Part shown: positions 1-6,651 of the stretch, piece after piece | Numbering within the stretch: the stretch's first letter is position 1 | Layout of the letters: each line of letters starts with the position of its first letter | DNA from: an uncultured Erysipelotrichaceae bacterium | GTDB lineage: Bacteria > Bacillota_I > Bacilli_A > Erysipelotrichales > Erysipelotrichaceae | Assembly: GCA_944325295.1 (NCBI GenBank) | Contig: CALUZL010000013.1 | Span: 1-9,391 of the forward strand | Length of the DNA: 9,391 nucleotides | Direction of reading: 5' to 3' | The notes under the pieces: model-generated | Told to the model about the DNA's origin: nothing | What the model saw: only the letters and a program-made list of their open reading frames with translations | Databases searched by the model: none | Translations under genes and position numbers: made by a program

Positions 1-2
1 GT

Positions 3-293
3 GTCAGTGGTAAAGCCGCATTGGCTATCGGTAAAAAGATGGCTAAGATCGCTAAGTATTCCGATGTCTTGGCGATAACACATTTAGCTCAGGTCGCAGC
101 ATTTGCGGATAATTTGTATTTTGTAAAGAAAGATGATAAGACCGGCAGGACGACATCATCCATAACAAAGCTTGATGATGAAATGATCATCAAAGAACTG
201 GCGCTGATGGCAAATGCTTCGACGAATCAAAATGCACTCAATTCGATTAGCGACCTTATTGCTGAAGCGGCGAAGGAAAAGAGAGCTTTATGA
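3..293 (+). CDS. recN: DNA repair protein RecN, C-terminal fragment (5' end outside window)
   Basis: RecN is a cytoplasmic SMC-like ATPase that acts early in recombinational repair of double-strand breaks. Only the last 96 residues are here, reading in frame from base 3. They start with the VSGKAA segment that follows the Walker B/D-loop (DEIDTG-VSG in the family), then carry the ABC-type H-loop ITHLAQVAAFAD. The usual family form is ITHLPQVAA, so Pro is Ala here, a mild change. The segment GRTTSSITKL and a helical tail close the protein, as in other RecN. The ATG at base 21 is internal and is not a start. The stop overlaps the next gene's start as ATGA (290-293), so the two are probably co-transcribed and translationally coupled. 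Identification rests on the H-loop context and is fairly secure despite the truncation. Confidence 0.88.
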   Translation, partial: VSGKAALAIGKKMAKIAKYSDVLAITHLAQVAAFADNLYFVKKDDKTGRTTSSITKLDDEMIIKELALMANASTNQNALNSISDLIAEAAKEKRAL

Positions 294-1201
294 TCGTAGA
301 AAGAGCCGTAGAGAGTTATCTTCGCGACTTGTCTTTTCGCAAACAAAAAGCTCAAAAGACATTTATCACCTATGAGCACGCTTTGAATATCTATGCTGAC
401 TACCTTTTGAATAGTGGCATCAAAAACGTCGAGGATATAACTTATCGTGATATCCAAAAATTTGTTTCTCTTTTAGAGAAACGTTATGCGCGATCTTCTG
501 TCAATTTATACAAAGTCGTCATTCGCAGTTTCCATAGATTCCTCGATGAGCGCTATGATATAGCTGACGTCAGTAATAATGTACCCATCCAAAAAAGTGA
601 AAAACATCTGCCGGTGTATCTGAGTGTCAAAGAGATCGATGAACTGATGGCGGTGTTTAATGACGAAGATCAAAAGGATCTGTACCATCATGCGATACTT
701 GAAATGATTTATGCTTTGGGTCTTAGAGTAAGTGAATGTTGCAACCTTTTACTGAATGCCGTCAACTTAGAAGAGGGGGTGGTCAAAGTCCAAGGGAAGG
801 GCAACAAGATTCGGATCATACCTATTCCCGAAGGTTCGATCGTCTTGTTTAAGAAGTATTTGGCACTGCGAAGTCTGTGGCTAAAAAACAATAAGAATCG
901 TCAATACTTTTTTATAAACAGAAACGCCAACCGGTTAAACCCTGTTTATGTTGAAAGGGCGCTGAATGATGCCATAAACAAGACCTCGATCAAAAAACAT
1001 ATCACACCGCATAAATTGCGGCATTCATACGCAACGCATCTCTTACAGGGCGGTGCTGATCTTAGAGTCTTGCAAGAACTTCTCGGTCACAGCGATATAG
1101 CGACGACTGAGATCTATACACATGTAAACGAAGAAAGATTAAGGGATGTCTATCTTAAAAGTCACCCCTTGGCAAAGAATGGAGGAAGAGAAAATGAGTA
1201 A
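290..1201 (+). CDS. xerD: Tyrosine site-specific recombinase XerD (XerC/D family)
   Basis: Xer recombinases resolve chromosome dimers at the dif site near the terminus. The product has 303 residues, close to the usual ~298. Residues ~1-90 form the SAM-like core-binding domain, and ~108-290 the catalytic domain. All six catalytic residues can be placed by spacing to E. coli XerD: R146 (LGLRVSE), K170 (GKGNK), H241 and R244 (HKLRH), H267 (LGHSDIATTEIYTH) and the nucleophile Y276. The protein should therefore be active. The start overlaps the recN stop by four bases and has only a weak purine-rich site upstream (AAGGA at 273-277), which fits translational coupling. The XerD rather than XerC call follows from the xerD-deoB pairing known in Bacillus (ripX-drm). 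Motifs alone do not separate the two paralogues. Confidence 0.87.
   Translation: MIVERAVESYLRDLSFRKQKAQKTFITYEHALNIYADYLLNSGIKNVEDITYRDIQKFVSLLEKRYARSSVNLYKVVIRSFHRFLDERYDIADVSNNVPIQKSEKHLPVYLSVKEIDELMAVFNDEDQKDLYHHAILEMIYALGLRVSECCNLLLNAVNLEEGVVKVQGKGNKIRIIPIPEGSIVLFKKYLALRSLWLKNNKNRQYFFINRNANRLNPVYVERALNDAINKTSIKKHITPHKLRHSYATHLLQGGADLRVLQELLGHSDIATTEIYTHVNEERLRDVYLKSHPLAKNGGRENE
1181..1185 (+). promoter_or_regulatory. Shine-Dalgarno site that fixes the deoB start
   Basis: GGAGG lies eight bases before the ATG at 1194, inside the end of xerD. The reading frame is open further upstream (ATG at 1146), but that start has no such site and would add 16 residues not seen in the family. The 1194 start gives the standard DeoB N-terminus and length. 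Confidence 0.8.
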
Positions 1202-2378
1202 GAGATCTTTTGTGATCGTAGTTGATTCATTGGGCATCGGTTCCGATGAGAGATCGCAACTTTATGGTGATGATGGAGCAAATACGCTGGTACACATGTT
1301 TGCTGCGACTGACGGCAAGTACAAGATCCCGACTTTGGCAAGTCTTGGTCTATGCAATCTTGCCGATGTAAAGGGGAATGCGCGTGTCGATCATCCCCAA
1401 GCTTATGTCACCAAAATGCACGAAGCTTCAGTAGGCAAGGATACGATGACCGGACATTGGGAAATGATGGGTCTTTGGATCGATAAACCGTTTGTAGCAT
1501 TTACCGATACCGGATTCCCCGTAGAACTTATTGAAAAACTGGAAAAGGAGACCGGACACAAATTTATCGGTAATTATGCAGCCAGCGGCACTGAGATCAT
1601 AAAAGACCTCGGTGAAGAACATATGCGAACCGGAGCTCTTATCATCTATACATCTGCCGACTCCGTTTTACAGATCGCCGCCCATGAGGAGATAACCGGT
1701 CTTGAGGAGCTTTACCGTGTCTGCAAGATCGCTCGCAAAATAACGCTCGAAAATGAAGAATGGAAGGTCGGCAGGATCATCGCCAGGCCCTTTGTCGGTC
1801 CTGATGCTCAACATTTTACGCGTACGGCAAATCGTCATGACTATTCTGTCGATCCCTTCGGCAAGACGGTTTTAGAATCACTTAAAGAAAGCGGAAAACA
1901 GGTGATATCCATCGGCAAGATAAACGACATCTTCAATACCAAAGGCATAACGGAAGCGATCCACTCCGATTCGTCGCATCAGGGTATGTTGCAGACTATG
2001 GAAGTTGCCAAGAGTGATTTTGATGGTCTATGTTTTGTCAATTTAGTTGATTTTGACGCCAAATGGGGACATCGTCGCAATCCGGATGGTTATGCAAAAG
2101 AGCTCGAAGATTTTGATGGCCTATTAGCGCAATTATTAGAAGTCTTAAGAGATGATGATCTCTTGATCGCAACGGCTGATCATGGCAATGATCCTACTTG
2201 GAAGGGCAGTGATCACACAAGAGAATATGTGCCTCTGATAGTTTATTCAAAATCTTTTAAAGACAGCGGCTATTTGCCATTGAGAGAAACTTTTGCCGAT
2301 ATCGGCGCTACCATCGCGCAATACCACGATGTGACAAATCCCGGTCATGGCACATCATTCCTCGCTGAATTGAAATAA
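1194..2378 (+). CDS. deoB: Phosphopentomutase DeoB
   Basis: DeoB interconverts (deoxy)ribose 1-phosphate and 5-phosphate, linking nucleoside phosphorolysis to the pentose phosphate pathway. It is a cytoplasmic, Mn-dependent member of the alkaline phosphatase superfamily. The 394-residue length equals that of B. subtilis DeoB. Visible metal ligands are D11 (VVDSLGIG), D288 and H293 (DAKWGH), D329 and H330 (TADHGND), and H341 (SDHTRE). The phosphorylated threonine lies in GKDTMTGHWE, probably T84. The cap domain is the middle third. The start at 1194 is chosen for its GGAGG site and overlaps the xerD stop by eight bases. A terminator follows directly, so the purine nucleoside phosphorylase gene that often accompanies deoB is not in this transcript. 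Confidence 0.96.
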   Translation: MSKRSFVIVVDSLGIGSDERSQLYGDDGANTLVHMFAATDGKYKIPTLASLGLCNLADVKGNARVDHPQAYVTKMHEASVGKDTMTGHWEMMGLWIDKPFVAFTDTGFPVELIEKLEKETGHKFIGNYAASGTEIIKDLGEEHMRTGALIIYTSADSVLQIAAHEEITGLEELYRVCKIARKITLENEEWKVGRIIARPFVGPDAQHFTRTANRHDYSVDPFGKTVLESLKESGKQVISIGKINDIFNTKGITEAIHSDSSHQGMLQTMEVAKSDFDGLCFVNLVDFDAKWGHRRNPDGYAKELEDFDGLLAQLLEVLRDDDLLIATADHGNDPTWKGSDHTREYVPLIVYSKSFKDSGYLPLRETFADIGATIAQYHDVTNPGHGTSFLAELK

Positions 2379-2382
2379 AGAG

Positions 2383-2433
2383 AAACCGCAAGCAGAAAGA
2401 TGCAAAATTAGTTTGGTCCTGTTTGCGGTTTTT
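2383..2433 (+). terminator. Rho-independent terminator after deoB
   Basis: A 13-bp inverted repeat (AAACCGCAAGCAG at 2383-2395 with CTGTTTGCGGTTT at 2419-2431) pairs throughout, with one G-U wobble. A 23-base loop separates the arms, and the 3' arm runs into TTTTT (2429-2433). It starts five bases after the deoB stop and probably ends the recN-xerD-deoB transcript. The loop is longer than usual. Confidence 0.8.
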
Positions 2434-2449
2434 AATCTTTAAGACTTCT

Positions 2450-2477
2450 CTGACTATAGATCTTTGGGTTATATGAT
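2450..2477 (+). promoter_or_regulatory. Predicted sigma-A promoter of the lipoprotein gene
   Basis: A -10 box TATGAT (2472-2477, five of six consensus bases) is preceded after a 16-base spacer by a weaker -35 CTGACT (2450-2455, four of six). Transcription would start near 2484, shortly before the duplicated ribosome-binding segment. It sits just behind the deoB terminator, where a new promoter is needed. The -35 match is modest. Confidence 0.5.
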
Positions 2478-2486
2478 ATCATATAA
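2469..2486. repeat. Perfect 18-bp palindrome over the -10 region, possible operator
   Basis: TTATATGATATCATATAA is identical to its reverse complement and spans the predicted -10 box and start point of the lipoprotein promoter. A dimeric regulator binding here would block RNA polymerase. The palindrome itself is seen directly; the operator role is inference. AT-rich promoter DNA makes short palindromes common, but a perfect one of nine base pairs per arm is less expected. Confidence 0.5.
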
Positions 2487-2490
2487 ATAG

Positions 2491-2518
2491 AAGGAGTGTC
2501 GGATAAGGAGTGTCGGAT
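2491..2518 (+). repeat. Tandem 14-bp duplication carrying the Shine-Dalgarno site
   Basis: AAGGAGTGTCGGAT occurs twice with no gap (2491-2504 and 2505-2518). Each copy holds an AAGGAG. The second lies nine bases before the ATG at 2520 and is the working ribosome-binding site; the first is 23 bases away and probably redundant. A GTG inside the first copy (2496) is in frame with the gene, but it has no Shine-Dalgarno at suitable distance, and it would put extra charged residues ahead of the signal peptide. Confidence 0.85.
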
Positions 2519-2519
2519 T

Positions 2520-4034
2520 ATGAAAGTTATAAAGGTTTTTATCGTTTTGATCTTAGTGTTTATGCTCTGCGGCTGCAATAGTGATTCTCAGACTTTAAAC
2601 ACTGAAAACACCGAAATTATAAAATCGACGGATAATTACACCGGACCGATATACACCTTTGAAGATATAACCAATTTTCTGTATCTTCATGGCTATTTTG
2701 TTGATAATAAAGAGAGTGGTCGTCTTCTTTTAGAATTGGCTAAACCTTTTATCGAACCGGTTGAGTTTTATGCTGTAAAACTTCTTGACGATGAAAATAC
2801 CTATATCTTTTATATAGTCCCCCAACCGACAGGATCATTTGAAGAGTATCCGGTGCGCGAGGGTTCAGTCTTTGATGACGCCAAATGTGATGAATCAGGA
2901 TGCCGTGTCAATTTATATGACCATTATCATATATTTGGGAATGTTCTTCTCGATAAAGAAAATGATTATCCTTTTTTGGACGTATTAGTAAAAGATGGCC
3001 TGCGATCTGAATTCAGTCGTCATTATTTGCGCCATCCAGCTTCTTATGAAGACTCAATTTCCGGTTTTGAAAAAGCTTTAAATGACAACGGGATCGAAAT
3101 TGTCGATAAAATTGAAACAGATCCCGAATATAAAGACGTCTTTACGAAGGCGGAAATGACGCTGAGTGACGGCAGTGAATTAGTAATCTATCAAATTCTA
3201 AAAGAATGGCCGGAATTTGAAACTGCTGATCAAGAAGGGATAATTTACGATATTTATTTAAATGATAAGCCATATCTGTATGATGCCCAAGGCAATGAAG
3301 TGCTTATAACCGATCTTGGTATCCCGATCAGAAATCTCATAGTAGACATTAAGGCGGACAACAGCGATATCGAAGATATCTACAGATCGATGTTCTATCT
3401 TGATAAAGATCGTCTGAAAGATTCTTCGTATAATGCCAGGCTGGCTGATGGAGATATTAAAGATCCGAATACATTTGCTATCTATAAAGAATTGATCGAA
3501 AAAGATCCGTCTTTAAGCGAAGATAAACTGAGTCTTTTAGCGCTTTTGTTTAATTACAGTTATACAAATACAGAACTTGATATCGATAGACTTGTTGAAT
3601 CCTTAAAAGATGAAAACTATGATATCTTATTTTCGGATTTTGATCTATATATAAAAGAAAAGGGTAGTATAGAGAAGGATGATCTTTATGAAGATATCGA
3701 GAACATTATTCGAAAGGTGGTAATAAGTAGTGAGCTTGATCAAGTTGTATTTATCTTAGAAGATAACGGTCAAAAAGAATATGCAGTACCGATCGATTTA
3801 GAAGTCAATCTGGTAAAAGAAAGAGAATTATTGCCTGATGGGACTTATAAATTAGATGATGATGGAAGTATATTTATCGCTGATACATATAAAGAAATAA
3901 ATGGTAATTTTAAACAATTTAATACGCAAGGTTCAAATATGAGCTATGAAATGATCGTCAATCATCCCTGGAGTTCAGTCAAATATATGATCTTTGATAA
4001 AAACTGGGGCAAGATCGCGCAGAGATATAGCTAA
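2520..4034 (+). CDS. Acidic lipoprotein of unknown function
   Basis: I do not recognise the family. The 504-residue product begins with a clear lipoprotein signal: basic n-region (MKVIK), hydrophobic core (residues 6-16) and lipobox L16-C17-G18 with C19 as the lipidated cysteine. It should be anchored on the outer face of the membrane. A short polar linker (20-40) follows, then a long globular part very rich in Asp and Glu. A second cysteine pair, C123 and C128 (CDESGC), could form a small disulphide loop. There are no further membrane segments and no obvious enzyme motif. The ATG at 2520 is chosen because it has AAGGAG at nine bases and puts the signal peptide at the N-terminus; the in-frame GTG at 2496 is rejected. 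The gene has its own promoter and terminator and appears monocistronic. It looks more AT-rich than its neighbours, and no neighbour suggests a job for it. Confidence 0.85.
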   Translation: MKVIKVFIVLILVFMLCGCNSDSQTLNTENTEIIKSTDNYTGPIYTFEDITNFLYLHGYFVDNKESGRLLLELAKPFIEPVEFYAVKLLDDENTYIFYIVPQPTGSFEEYPVREGSVFDDAKCDESGCRVNLYDHYHIFGNVLLDKENDYPFLDVLVKDGLRSEFSRHYLRHPASYEDSISGFEKALNDNGIEIVDKIETDPEYKDVFTKAEMTLSDGSELVIYQILKEWPEFETADQEGIIYDIYLNDKPYLYDAQGNEVLITDLGIPIRNLIVDIKADNSDIEDIYRSMFYLDKDRLKDSSYNARLADGDIKDPNTFAIYKELIEKDPSLSEDKLSLLALLFNYSYTNTELDIDRLVESLKDENYDILFSDFDLYIKEKGSIEKDDLYEDIENIIRKVVISSELDQVVFILEDNGQKEYAVPIDLEVNLVKERELLPDGTYKLDDDGSIFIADTYKEINGNFKQFNTQGSNMSYEMIVNHPWSSVKYMIFDKNWGKIAQRYS

Positions 4035-4080
4035 AATAAATGTTGTATAATATACATTATGCGAAGTTAGTAGTTATAAT

Positions 4081-4108
4081 AAAAGTGAGAAGCAAATCTC
4101 ACTTTTTT
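4081..4108. terminator. Terminator between converging genes, probably bidirectional
   Basis: AAAAGTGAGA (4081-4090) pairs perfectly with TCTCACTTTT (4097-4106) around a six-base loop. On the + strand it ends in six T, a good stop for the lipoprotein gene 46 bases upstream. On the - strand the hairpin is followed by TTTT-ATTATAA, a weaker U-tract that could end the HU transcript, whose stop is 30 bases away. Confidence 0.8.
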
Positions 4109-4137
4109 ATTAATTAAACAAACAACTACTTACTTAA

Positions 4138-4422
4138 TTATTTAACAGCGTCTTTTAAAGTTTTAGAAGCTTTGAATGTTACTGCATCGTGAGCCGGAAC
4201 TTCGATCTTTTCTTTAGTGTGAAGATTCATAGCCATGCGTGCTTCAACGTGTTTTGTACCAAACTTGCCAAACCCGAGTACTTCAACGGCTCCGCCATCT
4301 ACAAGTGTATCAGTAATGACTGAGAATACAGCACCGACGGCTTCGTTGGCCTTATTTAATGATAAACCTGTTTGTTCTGCAACTTTTTCTGCTAAACTTC
4401 TTTTGGTTAATGTGTTTGCCAT
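4138..4422 (-). CDS. hup: HU/IHF-family nucleoid DNA-binding protein
   Basis: HU is a small dimeric protein that bends and compacts DNA. This one has 94 residues against the usual ~90, with a four-residue N-terminal extension. The order is normal: N-terminal helices (~7-43), the VLGFGKFG turn (48-55), the DNA-binding beta arm (~57-77) and the C-terminal helix ending in LKDAVK. The arm tip is odd. Where HU has ARTGRNPQTGEE, this protein has ARMAMNLHTKEK: Leu67 (codon CTT, 4222-4224) occupies the place of the intercalating proline (Pro63 in 90-residue HU), and an arm Arg and Gly are lost. An AAAAGGAGG site stands 11 bases before the ATG. The gene has its own promoter and stands apart from the operon to its right. 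Family assignment is secure; which HU paralogue it is cannot be told. Confidence 0.93.
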   Translation of the reverse strand: MANTLTKRSLAEKVAEQTGLSLNKANEAVGAVFSVITDTLVDGGAVEVLGFGKFGTKHVEARMAMNLHTKEKIEVPAHDAVTFKASKTLKDAVK

Positions 4423-4453
4423 AACTAATCATTCCTCCTTTTATGACTTCATC

Positions 4454-4482
4454 ATTATACATAAATTCAATACTTATTTCAA
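4454..4482 (-). promoter_or_regulatory. Predicted strong sigma-A promoter of the HU gene
   Basis: Read on the - strand, TTGAAA (4482-4477) and TATAAT (4459-4454) are separated by exactly 17 bases: five of six and six of six consensus matches. Transcription would start near 4447, giving a leader of about 25 bases that holds the AAAAGGAGG ribosome-binding site. A strong separate promoter suits an abundant nucleoid protein. Confidence 0.78.
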
Positions 4483-4509
4483 TATCGCTGCCGTAATATT
4501 GTGAAATAT

Positions 4510-5445
4510 TCACATATGTTCATTTATCTCTTTTCTGAGATCGTTCAATATATCGTCGATTGCCTCAAGATCCAATCCTTTTACCCCACTGGCATTAGCG
4601 TGGCCGCCACCGCCATACTTTGCAGCTGTCTCATTGACTGTATACCCCTTCTTGCTTCGAAGAGAGCCATCGTAATAGCCATCTTTATTCTTAGTGAATA
4701 CACACCAGATCTTATAGTTTTTTACCCCCGACAACTCCGCTATTTGGAATCTGGCCCTTGAGTCATCGATGTTAAATCGTTTGTAGTCATCATCATCGAG
4801 AATAACATAAGCCAAACCGTTGTCATAAGTTACTTTTGAGCGCATATAAGTGCAAAAATCAAAGATATTCGCGTCTTTATCGAACAGTTTTTCAACGATT
4901 TCGTAAATCGGTATACCGGTTTTTGCCAATAGATAAGCGGCCTTTATTGTATCAGCTGTTACTGAAGCGGTCGTAAAGTTTAAAGAATCCGTCAAAATTC
5001 CGGAATATAGGTATCTTGCTGCTTGTGTACTTATGTTTTTGTCAAAGGAGTCAAGAATAAATGTCAGATATTCACAGGTTGCTGCAGCACTCTCTTTGAC
5101 AAAATTATGATCTGCAAAATCGTCATCCGATGGATGATGATCGATCTTGATCGTCTCTTTTGCCATCTCAAAACGCTGATCGTCAACGCGATCCTTGGAA
5201 GAAGTATCCAATATTATTGCCAGTGAAGAATTTATCTCTTCATCAGTGGCTTGATCGACGATGGGATAGCGATCATAGACATCTTCGCCCAGAGCATATA
5301 CTTTTTTTGTTGGATAATTATCCTTTAGCCACTCTTTGAGACCGAGTTGGGATCCGGCAGCATCACCATCTGCTCGAACATGTCTGAAGATGGTGATGGT
5401 CGAATATTCCTCGATTTTTTCTAGGATCAGATTGAAATCACTCAT
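4510..5445 (-). CDS. nrnA: DHH/DHHA1 phosphoesterase, NrnA type (nanoRNase / pAp phosphatase)
   Basis: NrnA-type enzymes degrade very short RNAs (2-5 nt) and dephosphorylate pAp to AMP in the cytoplasm. The 311-residue length is typical. DHH-domain motifs are visible: H22, D26 and D28 in RHVRADGDAAGS, D80 in IILDTS, D102-H103-H104 (the DHH signature) and D153 in GILTDS. The DHHA1 domain carries the substrate-binding GGGGHANASG (278-287). All expected metal ligands are present. Motif I has Ala25 where the family usually has Pro. The start overlaps the ackA stop as ATGA (5442-5445), and there is no good Shine-Dalgarno upstream, so translation probably depends on ackA. Related DHH enzymes include c-di-AMP phosphodiesterases such as DhhP/Pde2, so substrate preference is not settled. 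Confidence 0.88.
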   Translation of the reverse strand: MSDFNLILEKIEEYSTITIFRHVRADGDAAGSQLGLKEWLKDNYPTKKVYALGEDVYDRYPIVDQATDEEINSSLAIILDTSSKDRVDDQRFEMAKETIKIDHHPSDDDFADHNFVKESAAATCEYLTFILDSFDKNISTQAARYLYSGILTDSLNFTTASVTADTIKAAYLLAKTGIPIYEIVEKLFDKDANIFDFCTYMRSKVTYDNGLAYVILDDDDYKRFNIDDSRARFQIAELSGVKNYKIWCVFTKNKDGYYDGSLRSKKGYTVNETAAKYGGGGHANASGVKGLDLEAIDDILNDLRKEINEHM

Positions 5446-6638
5446 AGACTAAGCAAGCGCATAGTGTCTCTGGCGATCACGACTTCTTCATTGGTCGGTA
5501 CAACCCAAACGGCAACTTTGCTGTCAGGTCTTGAGATACAGCATTCGATTCCATGGGCGGCTTCGTTTTTGTCATAATCTATATCAAGTCCGAGAGGTTC
5601 TTCTAATTTTTCAAGTATCATCTTGCGCATATTGACGTCATTTTCACCAAGTCCGGCAGTGAAAGTAATCGAATCGACATGGCCGAGCTGCATTACATAA
5701 CCGCCTAATACATTTATAACTCGATTGACATAGAGCTGTTGAGTCAAGATAGCTCGCTTGTCGCCTTGATCAGCGGCATTTTGAACATCACGGGCATCGG
5801 AAGAGATTCCGGAAATTCCAAGCATACCTGATTTCTTGTTGAGATAGGTGTCCATCTCATCAGGTGTACAGTTCAGTTTTTTCATCATGTAAAAGACGAC
5901 GGTCGGATCGATGTCGCCACATCTTGTTCCCATCATAATGCCGCCAAGCGGTGTCAGTCCCATTGAAGTATTGATACATTTGCCGCCTTTGATCGCTGTA
6001 ATCGAGGCTCCATTTCCCAAATGACAGGTAATTTGATTCATTTGTTTAACATCTTTGCCCATGAGTTCAGCCGTTCTTTCAGAGACATATTTATGTGACG
6101 TGCCATGAGCGCCATATCTTCTTATTTTATAATTTTCATACCACTCCATCGGTACCGGGAAAAGATAAGATTCAGCTGTCATGGTTTGATGGAAAGCTGT
6201 ATCAAAAACAAACACATGACCGATTTGCGGCAAGGCCTCTTTAAAAGCTTTGTAGCAAACTAGATGCGCGGGATTGTGAAGCGGTGCCAATTCACACAAT
6301 TCATCGACTTTACTTACGACATCTTCATCGACGACAACCGATTGATCAAAGTATGCACCCCCTTGAACAATGCGATGACCGGCTCCGTTGATCTCCTTTA
6401 GGTCCTTAACAATACCGTGCTCAATAAGTGCATCTAATAGTAATTGCACAGCAACCGCATGGTTTTTAATCGGTAAGTTTTTAGTGTGTTTTTCACCGTT
6501 TACTTTGATCGTAAAGATACCGTCTTGTAAACCGATCCTTTCAGCTACACCTGAAGTCAGCACTTTTTCAGCAGGCATATCAAACAGTTGAAATTTTAGT
6601 GATGAACTGCCGGCATTTACCGCAATAATCTTAGACAT
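5442..6638 (-). CDS. ackA: Acetate kinase AckA
   Basis: AckA makes ATP and acetate from acetyl phosphate and ADP, the energy-yielding last step of acetate fermentation. At 398 residues the length is standard. Family signatures are NAGSSSLKF (N8), GHRIVQGG (R89), FDTAFHQTM (D146), AHGTSHKYVS (H178), HLGNGAS (206-212), GGIMMGTRCGDIDP (R239), TAGLGEND and the late NEEVVIARD (E384). By position these match the substrate and catalytic residues of the Methanosarcina enzyme. Q92 replaces the His of the common HRVVHGG form; it is not a core catalytic residue. A strong AAGGAGGT (6646-6653), seven bases from the ATG, overlaps the ylxM stop, so the gene is probably well expressed within the operon. The partner gene pta is not in the window. 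Confidence 0.97.
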   Translation of the reverse strand: MSKIIAVNAGSSSLKFQLFDMPAEKVLTSGVAERIGLQDGIFTIKVNGEKHTKNLPIKNHAVAVQLLLDALIEHGIVKDLKEINGAGHRIVQGGAYFDQSVVVDEDVVSKVDELCELAPLHNPAHLVCYKAFKEALPQIGHVFVFDTAFHQTMTAESYLFPVPMEWYENYKIRRYGAHGTSHKYVSERTAELMGKDVKQMNQITCHLGNGASITAIKGGKCINTSMGLTPLGGIMMGTRCGDIDPTVVFYMMKKLNCTPDEMDTYLNKKSGMLGISGISSDARDVQNAADQGDKRAILTQQLYVNRVINVLGGYVMQLGHVDSITFTAGLGENDVNMRKMILEKLEEPLGLDIDYDKNEAAHGIECCISRPDSKVAVWVVPTNEEVVIARDTMRLLSL

Positions 6639-6651
6639 GAATTCTACCTCC

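Noticed and set aside
1146..1193. Longer deoB start at 1146
   Set aside because: It adds 16 residues absent from the family and lacks the GGAGG site found before 1194.
290..1201. The tyrosine recombinase as a phage or transposon integrase marking a mobile element
   Set aside because: Length, full Xer motif set and position between recN and deoB fit the housekeeping Xer protein. No attachment-site repeats or cargo genes are seen nearby.
2496..2519. GTG start for the lipoprotein gene at 2496
   Set aside because: It would place acidic and basic residues ahead of a complete lipoprotein signal peptide and has no Shine-Dalgarno at a workable distance.
4042..4080. Two TATAAT-like boxes and a TGTATA-A-TATACA inverted repeat between the lipoprotein stop and the terminator, possible small RNA promoter
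   Set aside because: No -35 element at proper spacing, and a start from the second box would fall inside the terminator stem. AT-rich DNA makes such boxes common.
4500..4514. Short hairpin TGTGAA-ATA-TTCACA at the end of nrnA, possible terminator
   Set aside because: Only six base pairs, overlaps the stop codon and has no T-run on either strand. Read-through into hup remains possible.
4235..4761. Open + strand frames across hup and the end of nrnA
   Set aside because: Antisense shadows of two clear genes; the translated sequence shows no family features.
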